Below, one piece after another: positions 23,985 through 31,659 of a stretch of 64,000 bases of DNA (its first letter is position 1; each line of letters starts with the position of its first letter). The notes under the pieces are model-generated. The model was not told where the DNA came from, ran no database searches, and was given only the letters and a program-made list of their open reading frames with translations. The stretch is from Nocardia alba NBRC 108234 (lineage in GTDB: Bacteria > Actinomycetota > Actinomycetes > Mycobacteriales > Mycobacteriaceae): positions 62,001 to 126,000 of the forward strand of contig NZ_BDAX01000023.1 in the NCBI RefSeq assembly GCF_001612665.1. Reading direction: 5' to 3'. The position numbers were made by a program, and so were the translations under genes.

Positions 23985-25886
23985 ATGTGCCAGGCCAAGG
24001 ATCCGAGCGCGGCGACGGTGGCGGCCAACGTCGCCGCCACCGAACGCTACGACATGGACAACCGAGCCGATTTCACCGATGCGCGGCGCGGTCTGATCGC
24101 CGAGCTGCCCGGTCTCGTGTACTCCGACGCCGACCCCGACAAGGTGGTCTACGACCCGGAGGAACTCGCCTACCTCACCGAGGACGCCCCGTGCCCGGAC
24201 TCGGTCAACCCGAGCCTGTGGCGTCAGTCCCAGCTGATCTCACTCGGCGGCCTCTACGAGGTGACCAAGGGCATCTACCAGGTACGCAACAACGATATCG
24301 CCAACCTGACGGTGATCGAGGGTGACGACGGGATCGTGGTCGTCGATTGCATGGCCGGGGTGGAGTCCGCCGAGCAGAGTATGAAGATGATCCGCGAGCA
24401 CATCACCGACAAGCCGGTGGCGGCGGTGATCTACACCCACACCCACATCGACCACTACGGCGGAGTGAAGGGTGTGGTGTCGGCCGACGACGTGGCCTCG
24501 GGCAAGGTGCCGATCATCGCGCCGGGCCACCAATTCGACAAGTACGCCATCGGTGAGAACGTGGTCGCCGGTAATGCCATGGCACGCCGCAGCTTCTACG
24601 CATTCGGTGGTCTGCTGCCGAAGAACCCGCTCGGACACATCACCTGCGGCATCGGCGTAGCGGCAACGAAAGGTCCTGCTGTCTCCTATATTTCGCCGAC
24701 CGACCTCATCACCGAGACCGGCGCCAAGCGCGAGATCGCCGGTATCGAATTCGAGTTCCTCTATGCCCCCGACACCGAGGCGCCCGAGGAGATGCACATC
24801 TGGATTCCGCACCTGAAGGCGCTGACCTGCGCCGAGAACGCCAATCATTCGTTGCACAACATCCAGACCCTGCGCGGTGCGCGCACCCGCGACGCCCGCA
24901 ATTTCGCCCGCTATCTCGACGAGACGCTGGAACGCTGGGGCGACGAGGCGCAGGTGCACTACGGCCCGCACACCTGGCCGGTATGGGGCAACGACACCAT
25001 CACCGCCTTCATCGAATCCCAGCGCGACACGTACAAATACATTCACGACCAGGCCCTGCGATTGGCGAACAAGGGCTACACGCCGCTCGAGGCGGCCGAA
25101 GTGATCGAACTGCCCGAAGAGCTCGGCCGTAACTGGGCCAACCGCGGCTACCACGGCACCCTGCACCACGATGTGCGCGCGGTGTACACCAAGGAACTGG
25201 GTATGTGGGACGGCGATCCGGTGTCGCTGCATCCGCATCCGCCGGTGGAGTCCGCCCGGCGCTTCGTCGAATTCGCCGGTGCGGACAAGATTCTCGCCGA
25301 GGGGGAGCGGGCGATCGCCGCGGCGGACTATCGCTGGGCCGCCGAGATCCTGCACAATCTGGTCTTCGCCCAGCCGGACAACCAGCGCGCCAAGGACTTA
25401 CAGGCCGATGCCTACGAGCAGATGGGCTATCAAGCCGAGGGGCCGCAGTGGCGCGGTGTCTTCCTTTCCGCCGCATTGGAATTGCGCGCCGGTACCCAGC
25501 CGCCGCCGTACACCACGGCGAGCCGGGATTCGATTCTGGCGATGCCGATCGATATTCTCTTCGACTTCGTCTCCGTGCACGTTATCGGTGAGAAGGCGGC
25601 CGATATCGAGGTGCGGATGAATCTGGATTTCACCGATGCGGGTGAGCAGTGGACGATGTGGATTCGTCGCGGCGTGCTCAACGCGCGGCGCGGCCGGTCG
25701 GCGGACGCGCTGCTGAACGTCGCGGGGCCGAAGGCGTTGCTGGTCGCGGTGCTGCTGAAACCGGAGTCGGCCGATCAGCTCGCCGACGCGGGCGAGATCA
25801 CCCTCGACGGCGACCGCGGCCAGCTCTCGACGCTGGGTGGCGTGCTCGACGAATTCGACCCGGCCTTCAATATCGTCACCCCCTGA
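23985..25886 (+). CDS. Alkyl/aryl-sulfatase (SdsA1-type, MBL fold)
   Basis: A 633-residue class III sulfatase expected to hydrolyse alkyl sulfates such as dodecyl sulfate to the alcohol and sulfate. The N-terminal metallo-beta-lactamase domain has the zinc motif THTHIDHYGG (His152, His154, Asp156, His157) and later a CAENANHSLHN block typical of this group. The alkylsulfatase dimerisation domain (about 380-510) contains YRWAAEILHNLVFAQP, and the last 120 residues are an SCP2-like lipid-binding domain. I see no signal peptide; the N-terminus is MCQAKDPS. ATG 23985 follows GGAGGGATT. Confidence 0.92.
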   Translation: MCQAKDPSAATVAANVAATERYDMDNRADFTDARRGLIAELPGLVYSDADPDKVVYDPEELAYLTEDAPCPDSVNPSLWRQSQLISLGGLYEVTKGIYQVRNNDIANLTVIEGDDGIVVVDCMAGVESAEQSMKMIREHITDKPVAAVIYTHTHIDHYGGVKGVVSADDVASGKVPIIAPGHQFDKYAIGENVVAGNAMARRSFYAFGGLLPKNPLGHITCGIGVAATKGPAVSYISPTDLITETGAKREIAGIEFEFLYAPDTEAPEEMHIWIPHLKALTCAENANHSLHNIQTLRGARTRDARNFARYLDETLERWGDEAQVHYGPHTWPVWGNDTITAFIESQRDTYKYIHDQALRLANKGYTPLEAAEVIELPEELGRNWANRGYHGTLHHDVRAVYTKELGMWDGDPVSLHPHPPVESARRFVEFAGADKILAEGERAIAAADYRWAAEILHNLVFAQPDNQRAKDLQADAYEQMGYQAEGPQWRGVFLSAALELRAGTQPPPYTTASRDSILAMPIDILFDFVSVHVIGEKAADIEVRMNLDFTDAGEQWTMWIRRGVLNARRGRSADALLNVAGPKALLVAVLLKPESADQLADAGEITLDGDRGQLSTLGGVLDEFDPAFNIVTP

Positions 25887-25898
25887 ACCGTGGAAATA

Positions 25899-25933
25899 CC
25901 GAAGGGGCGACACCGTGTGGTGCCGCCCCTCGG
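25899..25933. terminator. Bidirectional hairpin between convergent genes
   Basis: AGGGGCG at 25903-25909 pairs with CGCCCCT at 25924-25930. After one A-C mismatch an inner CACC/GGTG stem closes on a four-base loop, and outer CCG/CGG bases extend the structure. It sits between the convergent sulfatase and copper-ATPase genes. It lacks a strong T-run, but its position supports termination on both strands. Confidence 0.7.
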
Positions 25934-25942
25934 TCTGTTCCG

Positions 25943-28198
25943 CTACTGCGCGGTGGACTTGAACCGACGCAGCCGCAGGCTGTTGCTCACCACGAACACC
26001 GAGCTGAACGCCATGGCGGCGCCGGCCAGCATCGGGTTGAGCAGCCCCGCCATGGCCAGCGGGATGGCGGCCACGTTGTAGGCGAAGGCCCAGAACAGGT
26101 TGCCCTTGATGGTGGCCAGGGTGCGCCGCGACAGGCGGATCGCGTCGGCGGCGGCGCGCAGGTCGCCGCGAACGAGGGTGAGATCGCTGGCCTCGATGGC
26201 CACGTCGGCGCCGGTGCCCATCGACAGGCCGAGGTCGGCCTGAGCCAGCGCGGCCGCGTCGTTGACGCCGTCGCCGACCATGGCGACGACCTTGCCCTCG
26301 GCCTGCAACCGCTTGACGGTGTCGACCTTGTCCTGTGGGAGCACCTCGGCGATCACCTCGGCGATGCCGACCTCGTCGCCGATGGCGCGGGCCGCGCGGG
26401 CGTTGTCGCCGGTGAGCAGGATGGGTGTCAGCCCGAGTTCACGGAACTGCGCGATGGCCCGCGCCGAGCTCGGCTTCACCGCGTCGGCGACGACCAGCAC
26501 ACCGCGCGCCTTACCGTCCCAGCCGACGGCGACCGCCGTCCTGCCCGCCGATTCCGCTTGTGCCAGTGCGGTTTCCAGCTTCTCGTCGAGCGCCTGCGAC
26601 CAGTCGGCCAGCAGCCGAGCCCGGCCGACGATCACCGCGTGCCCGTCGACCACGCCCTGCACCCCGAGGCCCTCGACATTGGCGAATCCCTCCACCTGCG
26701 ACAGTGTGCCGAACTCGTCGCGCGCGCCCTTGGCGATCGCCTGCGCGATCGGGTGTTCCGACGAATCCTCCAGCGCACCGGCGAGTTCCAGCACGGTGCT
26801 GCCCAGTTCGCCCTCGGCGGGAATCACGTCGAGCAGCGTCATCTTGCCGGTGGTGACGGTGCCGGTCTTGTCGAGCACGATGGTGTCGACCAGGCGGGTG
26901 GATTCGAGCACCTCGGGTCCCTTGATCAGGATGCCGAGCTGCGCGCCGCGTCCGGTGCCGACCATCAGCGCGGTCGGGGTGGCCAGGCCGAGGGCGCAGG
27001 GGCAGGCGATGATCAGCACCGCCACGGCCGCCGTGAAGGCCGCGGCGACGGAACCGCCGGTGCCGAGCCAGAATCCGAGCGTGGCGACGGCGAGCGCGAT
27101 GACGATCGGGACGAAGATGCCCGAGATCCGGTCGGCCAGTCGCTGGGCCTGCGCCTTGCCGGTCTGCGCGTCTTCCACGAGCCGCGCCATCTGGGCGAGT
27201 TGGGTGTCGGCGCCGATCCGGGTGGCGCGCACCACGAGTCGTCCGCCGACATTCACGGTAGCGCCGGTGACGTCGTCGTCGACGCCGACCTCCACCGGCA
27301 CCGACTCGCCGGTCAGCATGGACGCGTCGACCGCGGACGTGCCCTCGGTGATCACACCGTCGGTGGCGATCTTCTCGCCCGGTCGCACGATGAACTCGTC
27401 ACCGACAGCCAACTCCTCCACCGGAATTCGCGTCTCGACGCCGCCGCGAAGCACCGCGACATCCTTCGCGCCGAGCTCGAGCAGTGCCTTCAGCGCGGCG
27501 CCCGCCCGTCGCTTCGATCGCGCCTCGAAGTACCGCCCGGCCAGGATGAACGTGGTCACGCCCGCCGCCGCTTCGAGGTAGATGCTGCCGGTGCCGTCCA
27601 TCCGCGCGATGGTGAACTCGAACGGGTGCGTCATTCCCGGCGTGCCCGCCGTGCCCCAGAACAGGGCGTACAGCGACCAGCCGAACGCGGCGAGCGTGCC
27701 CATCGACACGAGCGTGTCCATGGTGGCGGTGCCGTGCCGCAGATTGGTCAACGCGGCCCGGTGGAAGGGCAGCGCGCCCCAGACCACGACCGGCGCGGCC
27801 AGCGTGAGCGAGAGCCACTGCCAGTTGGTGAACTGCAACGCGGGAATCATCGCCATCGCGATCACCGGCACGGTGAGCACTGCCGACACGATCAGCCGGG
27901 TGCGCAGCGAGGCGGTCGGGTCGGCTTCGGCGATCGGCGCCTGTTCGGTCTCTGGCTGCTTCGGTGCGGGCAGTGCCGCGGTGTAACCGGCCTGTTCGAC
28001 GGTGGCGATCAGCGCCTCGGGGGAGACGTCACCGGTGAAGTCGACGCGCGCCTTCTCGGTCGCGTAGTTGACCGTGGCGGTGACCCCGTCGAGCTTGTTG
28101 AGCTTCTTCTCGATCCGGTTCGCGCAGGAAGCGCAGGTCATGCCACCGATCACCAGTTCTACCTGGCCGGTGCCCGGTGGGTGTGTCACGGTGGTCAT
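25943..28198 (-). CDS. Copper-exporting P1B-type ATPase
   Basis: A 751-residue heavy-metal ATPase that probably exports Cu(I). The N-terminal HMA domain has GMTCASC (Cys22, Cys25). The actuator domain carries TGES, the membrane metal site is CPC (within CPCALGLATP near residue 400), the phosphorylation site is DKTGTVTTG (near 442), the nucleotide domain has SSEHPIAQ, and GDGVNDAAAL lies near 640. The CPC and GMTCASC motifs are those of CopA/CtpV-type copper pumps. ATG 28198 has GGAGC upstream and is preferred to the GTG-type extension. It follows the His-rich protein gene by 62 bp on the same strand, behind a RicR/CsoR-type operator at 29298. Confidence 0.93.
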   Translation of the reverse strand: MTTVTHPPGTGQVELVIGGMTCASCANRIEKKLNKLDGVTATVNYATEKARVDFTGDVSPEALIATVEQAGYTAALPAPKQPETEQAPIAEADPTASLRTRLIVSAVLTVPVIAMAMIPALQFTNWQWLSLTLAAPVVVWGALPFHRAALTNLRHGTATMDTLVSMGTLAAFGWSLYALFWGTAGTPGMTHPFEFTIARMDGTGSIYLEAAAGVTTFILAGRYFEARSKRRAGAALKALLELGAKDVAVLRGGVETRIPVEELAVGDEFIVRPGEKIATDGVITEGTSAVDASMLTGESVPVEVGVDDDVTGATVNVGGRLVVRATRIGADTQLAQMARLVEDAQTGKAQAQRLADRISGIFVPIVIALAVATLGFWLGTGGSVAAAFTAAVAVLIIACPCALGLATPTALMVGTGRGAQLGILIKGPEVLESTRLVDTIVLDKTGTVTTGKMTLLDVIPAEGELGSTVLELAGALEDSSEHPIAQAIAKGARDEFGTLSQVEGFANVEGLGVQGVVDGHAVIVGRARLLADWSQALDEKLETALAQAESAGRTAVAVGWDGKARGVLVVADAVKPSSARAIAQFRELGLTPILLTGDNARAARAIGDEVGIAEVIAEVLPQDKVDTVKRLQAEGKVVAMVGDGVNDAAALAQADLGLSMGTGADVAIEASDLTLVRGDLRAAADAIRLSRRTLATIKGNLFWAFAYNVAAIPLAMAGLLNPMLAGAAMAFSSVFVVSNSLRLRRFKSTAQ

Positions 28199-28260
28199 GG
28201 GGTGCTCCTTTGTTCCTGATAGCAATTCTCGCTGAGTGACAGCGGGTGAGACAGGTGGGG

Positions 28261-29187
28261 TCAGTGGCCGTGGCCGGGCGTGCCGTGGTCGGCGGGCGGG
28301 GCCGGGGTGCTCGCACCGGCGGCATCGGGCGCGGCGACCCGCACGGTGAACTCCGCGGTTCGCACCACGCCCTGGTGCTGGAAGTCGAGGAACAGGCGGT
28401 AGTCGCCCGCGCTCGGTGCGTTCACGATGAAATCGATGCCCGGTCCGGCGGGGGTGACGCCGTCGCCGGGCGTGCCTTCCGGGTGAACGTGCAGGTAGGC
28501 GAGGTCGGCGGCGCGCAGGGCTACCAGATGACCGTAGGCGCCGAGGTAGGGCTGGAGGTCGGTGACCGGAGTGCCTTCGCGGTTGACCGAGAGCGTCACC
28601 TTCGACGCGGCGCCCGGAGTGACCGTGCCGTTCAGCGCGACCGTGTACTCGCCGACCCGCGCGGTGGCGGCGGGCGCGGGCAGCGCCTGCACGTCGTAGT
28701 TACCCGCCACCCGCAGATCGGCGCCGAGCGTCAGGTTCGACCCGCCCGCGGGGGTGAAGTCGGCGTAGACCCGGTAGTCGCCGGCGCGGCTGAGGTCCAG
28801 CGGCACGGTCCAGGTCCCGGCCGGATCCAGGACCGGGTGGACGTGCTGGAAGGCCGCCAGGTCGCGGCGAACCACGATCAGGTGCAGGTCCTTGTCGTGG
28901 CTGTTCACGTACCGGGTCGCCGGTGCGCCGTTCGCGTCGAGAATGCGAAAACTCGTCGGCGACTGCGGCGCGGTAGTGGTGTTCGGCTTGTCCAACGCGA
29001 GCGTGTAGCCCTGATCGGTAGCGAGCAGGCCGCCGGGGAATTCGGACGCCGCTGCCCCGGTCGAGTGCTCGTCGTGCCCGGCCGACTCGGACGGTTCCGG
29101 ACCGACAACAGCGCCGACGGTCAGCGCGATCCCGAAGACCGCCGCGAGGCCGAGGACGAATCCGGCGAACTTGCCTGTTGCGTTCAT
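28261..29187 (-). CDS. Membrane-anchored His-rich protein of the copper operon
   Basis: A 308-residue protein with one N-terminal hydrophobic segment (FAGFVLGLAAVFGIALTVG) and a large outward domain. Two similar beta-rich halves each contain a His pair: FQHVHPVLDPAGTW and YLHVHPEG. Other His-rich parts are HDEHS, HDKDLHL and the C-terminus DHGTPGHGH. Proteins of this type are often encoded with copper ATPases in actinobacteria, and a periplasmic copper-binding or delivery role is likely. It is first in the operon; the copper-responsive promoter lies about 110 bp upstream. ATG 29187 starts the signal-anchor. Confidence 0.72.
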   Translation of the reverse strand: MNATGKFAGFVLGLAAVFGIALTVGAVVGPEPSESAGHDEHSTGAAASEFPGGLLATDQGYTLALDKPNTTTAPQSPTSFRILDANGAPATRYVNSHDKDLHLIVVRRDLAAFQHVHPVLDPAGTWTVPLDLSRAGDYRVYADFTPAGGSNLTLGADLRVAGNYDVQALPAPAATARVGEYTVALNGTVTPGAASKVTLSVNREGTPVTDLQPYLGAYGHLVALRAADLAYLHVHPEGTPGDGVTPAGPGIDFIVNAPSAGDYRLFLDFQHQGVVRTAEFTVRVAAPDAAGASTPAPPADHGTPGHGH

Positions 29188-29294
29188 CGCGATGCTCCGT
29201 ATCCGTTCAGTCGGCGAGTTGGAAGCCGATCGAGGTGACTGGCGTCGGCGGCCGGTGGTGACCACGGAACCGCTGTGGTCCGCCGCTGATTGTT

Positions 29295-29322
29295 ACCATA
29301 CCCCCCTAGGGTATTTTGTCAA
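29295..29322 (-). promoter_or_regulatory. Copper-responsive promoter with RicR/CsoR-type operator
   Basis: On the minus strand, TTGACA (complement of 29317-29322) and TATGGT (complement of 29295-29300) form -35 and -10 boxes 16 bp apart. The spacer contains most of the palindrome ATACCC-CCCTA-GGGTAT (29298-29314). TACCC-N5-GGGTA is the motif I recall for the RicR copper regulon of M. tuberculosis, a CsoR relative. It reads toward the His-rich protein and copper ATPase genes. Binding is inferred, and no csoR/ricR gene is in this window. Confidence 0.75.
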
Positions 29323-29353
29323 ACGGCTGTCGGCGCCGTCCTCGCGGCAAGCG

Positions 29354-29386
29354 AAAACCCGGCTCGCGTGATGGTGCGAGCCGGGT
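29354..29386 (-). terminator. Intrinsic terminator of the hydroxylase gene
   Basis: ACCCGGCTCGC (29357-29367) and GCGAGCCGGGT (29376-29386) form a perfect 11-bp stem with an eight-base loop. Read on the minus strand it ends GGGTTTTC, a short U-tract. It lies just beyond the stop of the fatty-acid hydroxylase-like gene and insulates the copper promoter downstream. Confidence 0.88.
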
Positions 29387-29417
29387 CTGCGTACTGCCCC
29401 GAGGTGACGCCTCGGAG

Positions 29418-30152
29418 CTAGCCTGCGTGGAGGTTGCGCGCCGTGGGGGAGGTCGGTGTCGTGGCCGGGTCCGGGGCGGTGCCGAGGAGGCGGTCGGCGG
29501 TGCCGGAGGTGGTCACGGTGAACCAGTAGTGCTCGTTCTTGTAGTGGTGGTGGCGGTGGTTTCGCCAAATCGCCCGGTACAGCGCGTGTTTCGGCTTGTA
29601 GTCGGTGTGGATCAGGTAGTGGGTCCACTCGTAGAGCAGGCCGAGGGTGGTGATGGTGAGCAGGAAGGTGAGGCCGAGGGCGGTGCGGGGGAAGGCGAGC
29701 AGGGCGATCGCGACCAGGGCGACGATTGTGAGCAGTAGCGACTTGGGCGGGATGAAGATCAGCGGGATGTCGCGCGGGTCCACGTGGTGCTCGCGGTGTT
29801 TGCGCGCCAGCTCACTGTCGATGGTCAGCGGGCCGAGGTGTCGTGGGCGCCAGTGCAGCACGGTGACATGGATGATCCACTCGACGAGCGGGAACGCGGC
29901 CAGGATCACCACGGGGACAAGGGCATCGGTGAGCTGCCAGTCGCCGATGGCGACGCGGGTGCTCGCCGCGACCACGAAGACCGCGGCGATCATCCAGGGC
30001 GACGGATGCCGGAGGAACTCGCGGGCCGCCTCGCTCAGGGACATACTGCGCCGGATCGCCCGCGGTGAGCCGCGGTCGGGGGTTCGGTGGGTTCCGGTCG
30101 CACGGGATCGCTCGGAGTCGTGCGACGTCGTTGTCGGACGGTGATCGGTCAT
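29418..30152 (-). CDS. Fatty acid hydroxylase / sterol desaturase family membrane protein
   Basis: A 244-residue integral membrane protein with about four hydrophobic segments and the His clusters of the di-iron hydroxylase superfamily: HVTVLHW, KHREHHVDP, YEWTHYLIH and NHRHHHYKNEHYW. These ligate the metal centre that hydroxylates or desaturates lipid chains. The substrate is unknown; a fatty acyl or carotenoid-type lipid is possible. ATG 30152 has GAGGAA upstream. The gene starts 17 bp after the FadR-type regulator stop, so the two form an operon that the regulator probably controls. Confidence 0.82.
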   Translation of the reverse strand: MTDHRPTTTSHDSERSRATGTHRTPDRGSPRAIRRSMSLSEAAREFLRHPSPWMIAAVFVVAASTRVAIGDWQLTDALVPVVILAAFPLVEWIIHVTVLHWRPRHLGPLTIDSELARKHREHHVDPRDIPLIFIPPKSLLLTIVALVAIALLAFPRTALGLTFLLTITTLGLLYEWTHYLIHTDYKPKHALYRAIWRNHRHHHYKNEHYWFTVTTSGTADRLLGTAPDPATTPTSPTARNLHAG

Positions 30153-30169
30153 GTCATTCCTCGGGTGGA

Positions 30170-30907
30170 TCATGGCCCGTCGAGGGCATGGATCAGGGCG
30201 GTGGTCGCCGGCTCGAGCAGTGCTCGGGCGGTGTCGGCGGCCCGTTCCGGCGCACCCGCGGTGATCGCGGCGGCCAGGTCTCGATAGGCGTCGCCATTGC
30301 CCACCTCGGCGGACATGATCGGCGCCAGCGCGGCCAGGGCGGGTTCGTAGGCGGCGCGCAGCATGGAATACATCAGCCGGAAGGCGATCGAATCGGCGAG
30401 GTCGAGGATGTGATCCCAGAATTCGAGGGCGATCCGCTGCTGGGCGAGTGGATCGGATTCGGCGACAAGGGAATCGACGGATTCGCCGAGCAGTGCGAGC
30501 TCGCTTCCGATGCGCGGCTCGGCGGTACCTCGCGATCGAACCCGAGCGGCGGCGAGCTCGGCGATCTTGGGCCCGTTGTGCAACCGAGCCTCGAGAATGC
30601 TGCGCGCGACCGCGGGGTCGATCGAATCACCCCGAAGCAGCAGTCGCGGCAGCACCTCCAGCCCGGCGCTGCGCCGATAGTCGAGCACGGTCGTCGCCTC
30701 ACCTTGCCGAACGGCGACCAGCCCCGCCGCGGCCAACCGCTGCAATGCCTCCCGCACCGCGGGCCGCGACACTCCCAACGCTTCGGCCAACTGCCGCTCA
30801 CTCGGCAAGGTGCTGCCCGCCGTCAACTCCCCGCCCAGCACTTCGGCGGCGATCTGCTCGAACACATCACCGGAAACCGAGCGCTTCACCACAGGAGTCC
30901 ATGCCAT
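30170..30907 (-). CDS. FadR-type GntR family transcriptional regulator
   Basis: A 245-residue regulator. The N-terminal winged helix-turn-helix (LPSERQLAEALGVSRPAVRE and LAAAGLVAVRQG) is that of the GntR family; the all-helical C-terminal domain (about 85-240) is of FadR/FCD type. The upstream operator nearly matches the E. coli FadR consensus, so autoregulation and control of the downstream hydroxylase are likely, perhaps by acyl-CoA or a fatty acid. The -10 box CAGTAT lies seven bases before the ATG, so the message is probably leaderless. Confidence 0.88.
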   Translation of the reverse strand: MAWTPVVKRSVSGDVFEQIAAEVLGGELTAGSTLPSERQLAEALGVSRPAVREALQRLAAAGLVAVRQGEATTVLDYRRSAGLEVLPRLLLRGDSIDPAVARSILEARLHNGPKIAELAAARVRSRGTAEPRIGSELALLGESVDSLVAESDPLAQQRIALEFWDHILDLADSIAFRLMYSMLRAAYEPALAALAPIMSAEVGNGDAYRDLAAAITAGAPERAADTARALLEPATTALIHALDGP

Positions 30908-30914
30908 ACCCCTG

Positions 30915-30958
30915 ATACTGCGCTCTCAGCGGTAAGAGGTCAAGTGGTCAGACCAGTT
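30915..30958 (-). promoter_or_regulatory. Promoter and FadR-like operator of the GntR/hydroxylase operon
   Basis: On the minus strand TTGACC (complement of 30938-30943) and CAGTAT (complement of 30915-30920) are 17 bp apart, and the ATG at 30907 follows by seven bases. Overlapping and upstream of the -35 is AACTGGTCTGACCACTT (complement of 30942-30958). This differs at one position from the FadR consensus AACTGGTCNGACCAGTT as I remember it. It is probably the autoregulatory site. Confidence 0.78.
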
Positions 30959-31020
30959 GATTGTGGACGTCTCGGCGTCGAGGTGAGAATCAGTCGAGCG
31001 GAAACGGCCGAGTGCCCAGG

Positions 31021-31659
31021 TCAGCTGGGGTCGGAGCCCCGGATGGCGGAAAGCCAGGTGGCGGCGGCAGCGGCGACCGTGGTTGCGGCGACGAACGCGC
31101 CGAGACCGCCGTTCATGACATAGACCCAGAGCAGGCCGACCAGCGGTGCGCCGACCGCGGGCTGGAGGTCGAGGACCAGTCGACGGGAGATCCCGTACGC
31201 GGGCGGATCGGTCGCCCGGGTGGGGTTGTCGATGAGTTTTCCCGAGGGCTCGGTGGTGCGAACTCGACCCGAAGGGTAGAAGCGGGCCGATGCCGCAGGA
31301 CGTTCGTCGAGGATCGCGCGGCCGGTGAGTTCCAGCTCGGTCGGAGTGAGCGAGGACAGGGCCGGGTCGTAGAAAACGGGCTGCCACACCAGCCGATCCC
31401 CGCTGCTGATCTCCAACCACGACCGGCTGACCAGCCGATACTGCTGCCGAACCCGCTTACCGAGCACCGTTCCGGTCGCCACGAGCCCCGTCGGGAGAAC
31501 GCCGAACGCGAGCCCCGATTGGTAAGCGGTATAGGCGAGTACAGCGAGCGCGACCACGGCGAGCCCGCTCAACTGATCGACATCCGCGAACGGCACCCAC
31601 GCGGCGACGACCGCGAGGGTGCCGCCCGTGACGAGCAGCGGATAGGTGAGTGCGCGCAC
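31021..31659 (-). CDS. Membrane protein at the end of the peptide ABC-transporter operon
   Basis: A 212-residue protein with two hydrophobic segments near the N-terminus (about 5-30 and 33-55) and two near the C-terminus (about 165-205), flanking a soluble middle domain. No family is recognised. The GTG start at 31659 directly follows the stop of the second substrate-binding protein (TAG then GTG), so it is translated from the same message. It may be an accessory subunit of the transporter, or just a passenger gene. Confidence 0.65.
   Translation of the reverse strand: MRALTYPLLVTGGTLAVVAAWVPFADVDQLSGLAVVALAVLAYTAYQSGLAFGVLPTGLVATGTVLGKRVRQQYRLVSRSWLEISSGDRLVWQPVFYDPALSSLTPTELELTGRAILDERPAASARFYPSGRVRTTEPSGKLIDNPTRATDPPAYGISRRLVLDLQPAVGAPLVGLLWVYVMNGGLGAFVAATTVAAAAATWLSAIRGSDPS

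Noticed and set aside
25649..28219. Open frame of over 850 codons on the plus strand opposite the copper ATPase gene
   Set aside because: Low-complexity translation without motifs; the opposite strand has every P1B-ATPase motif.
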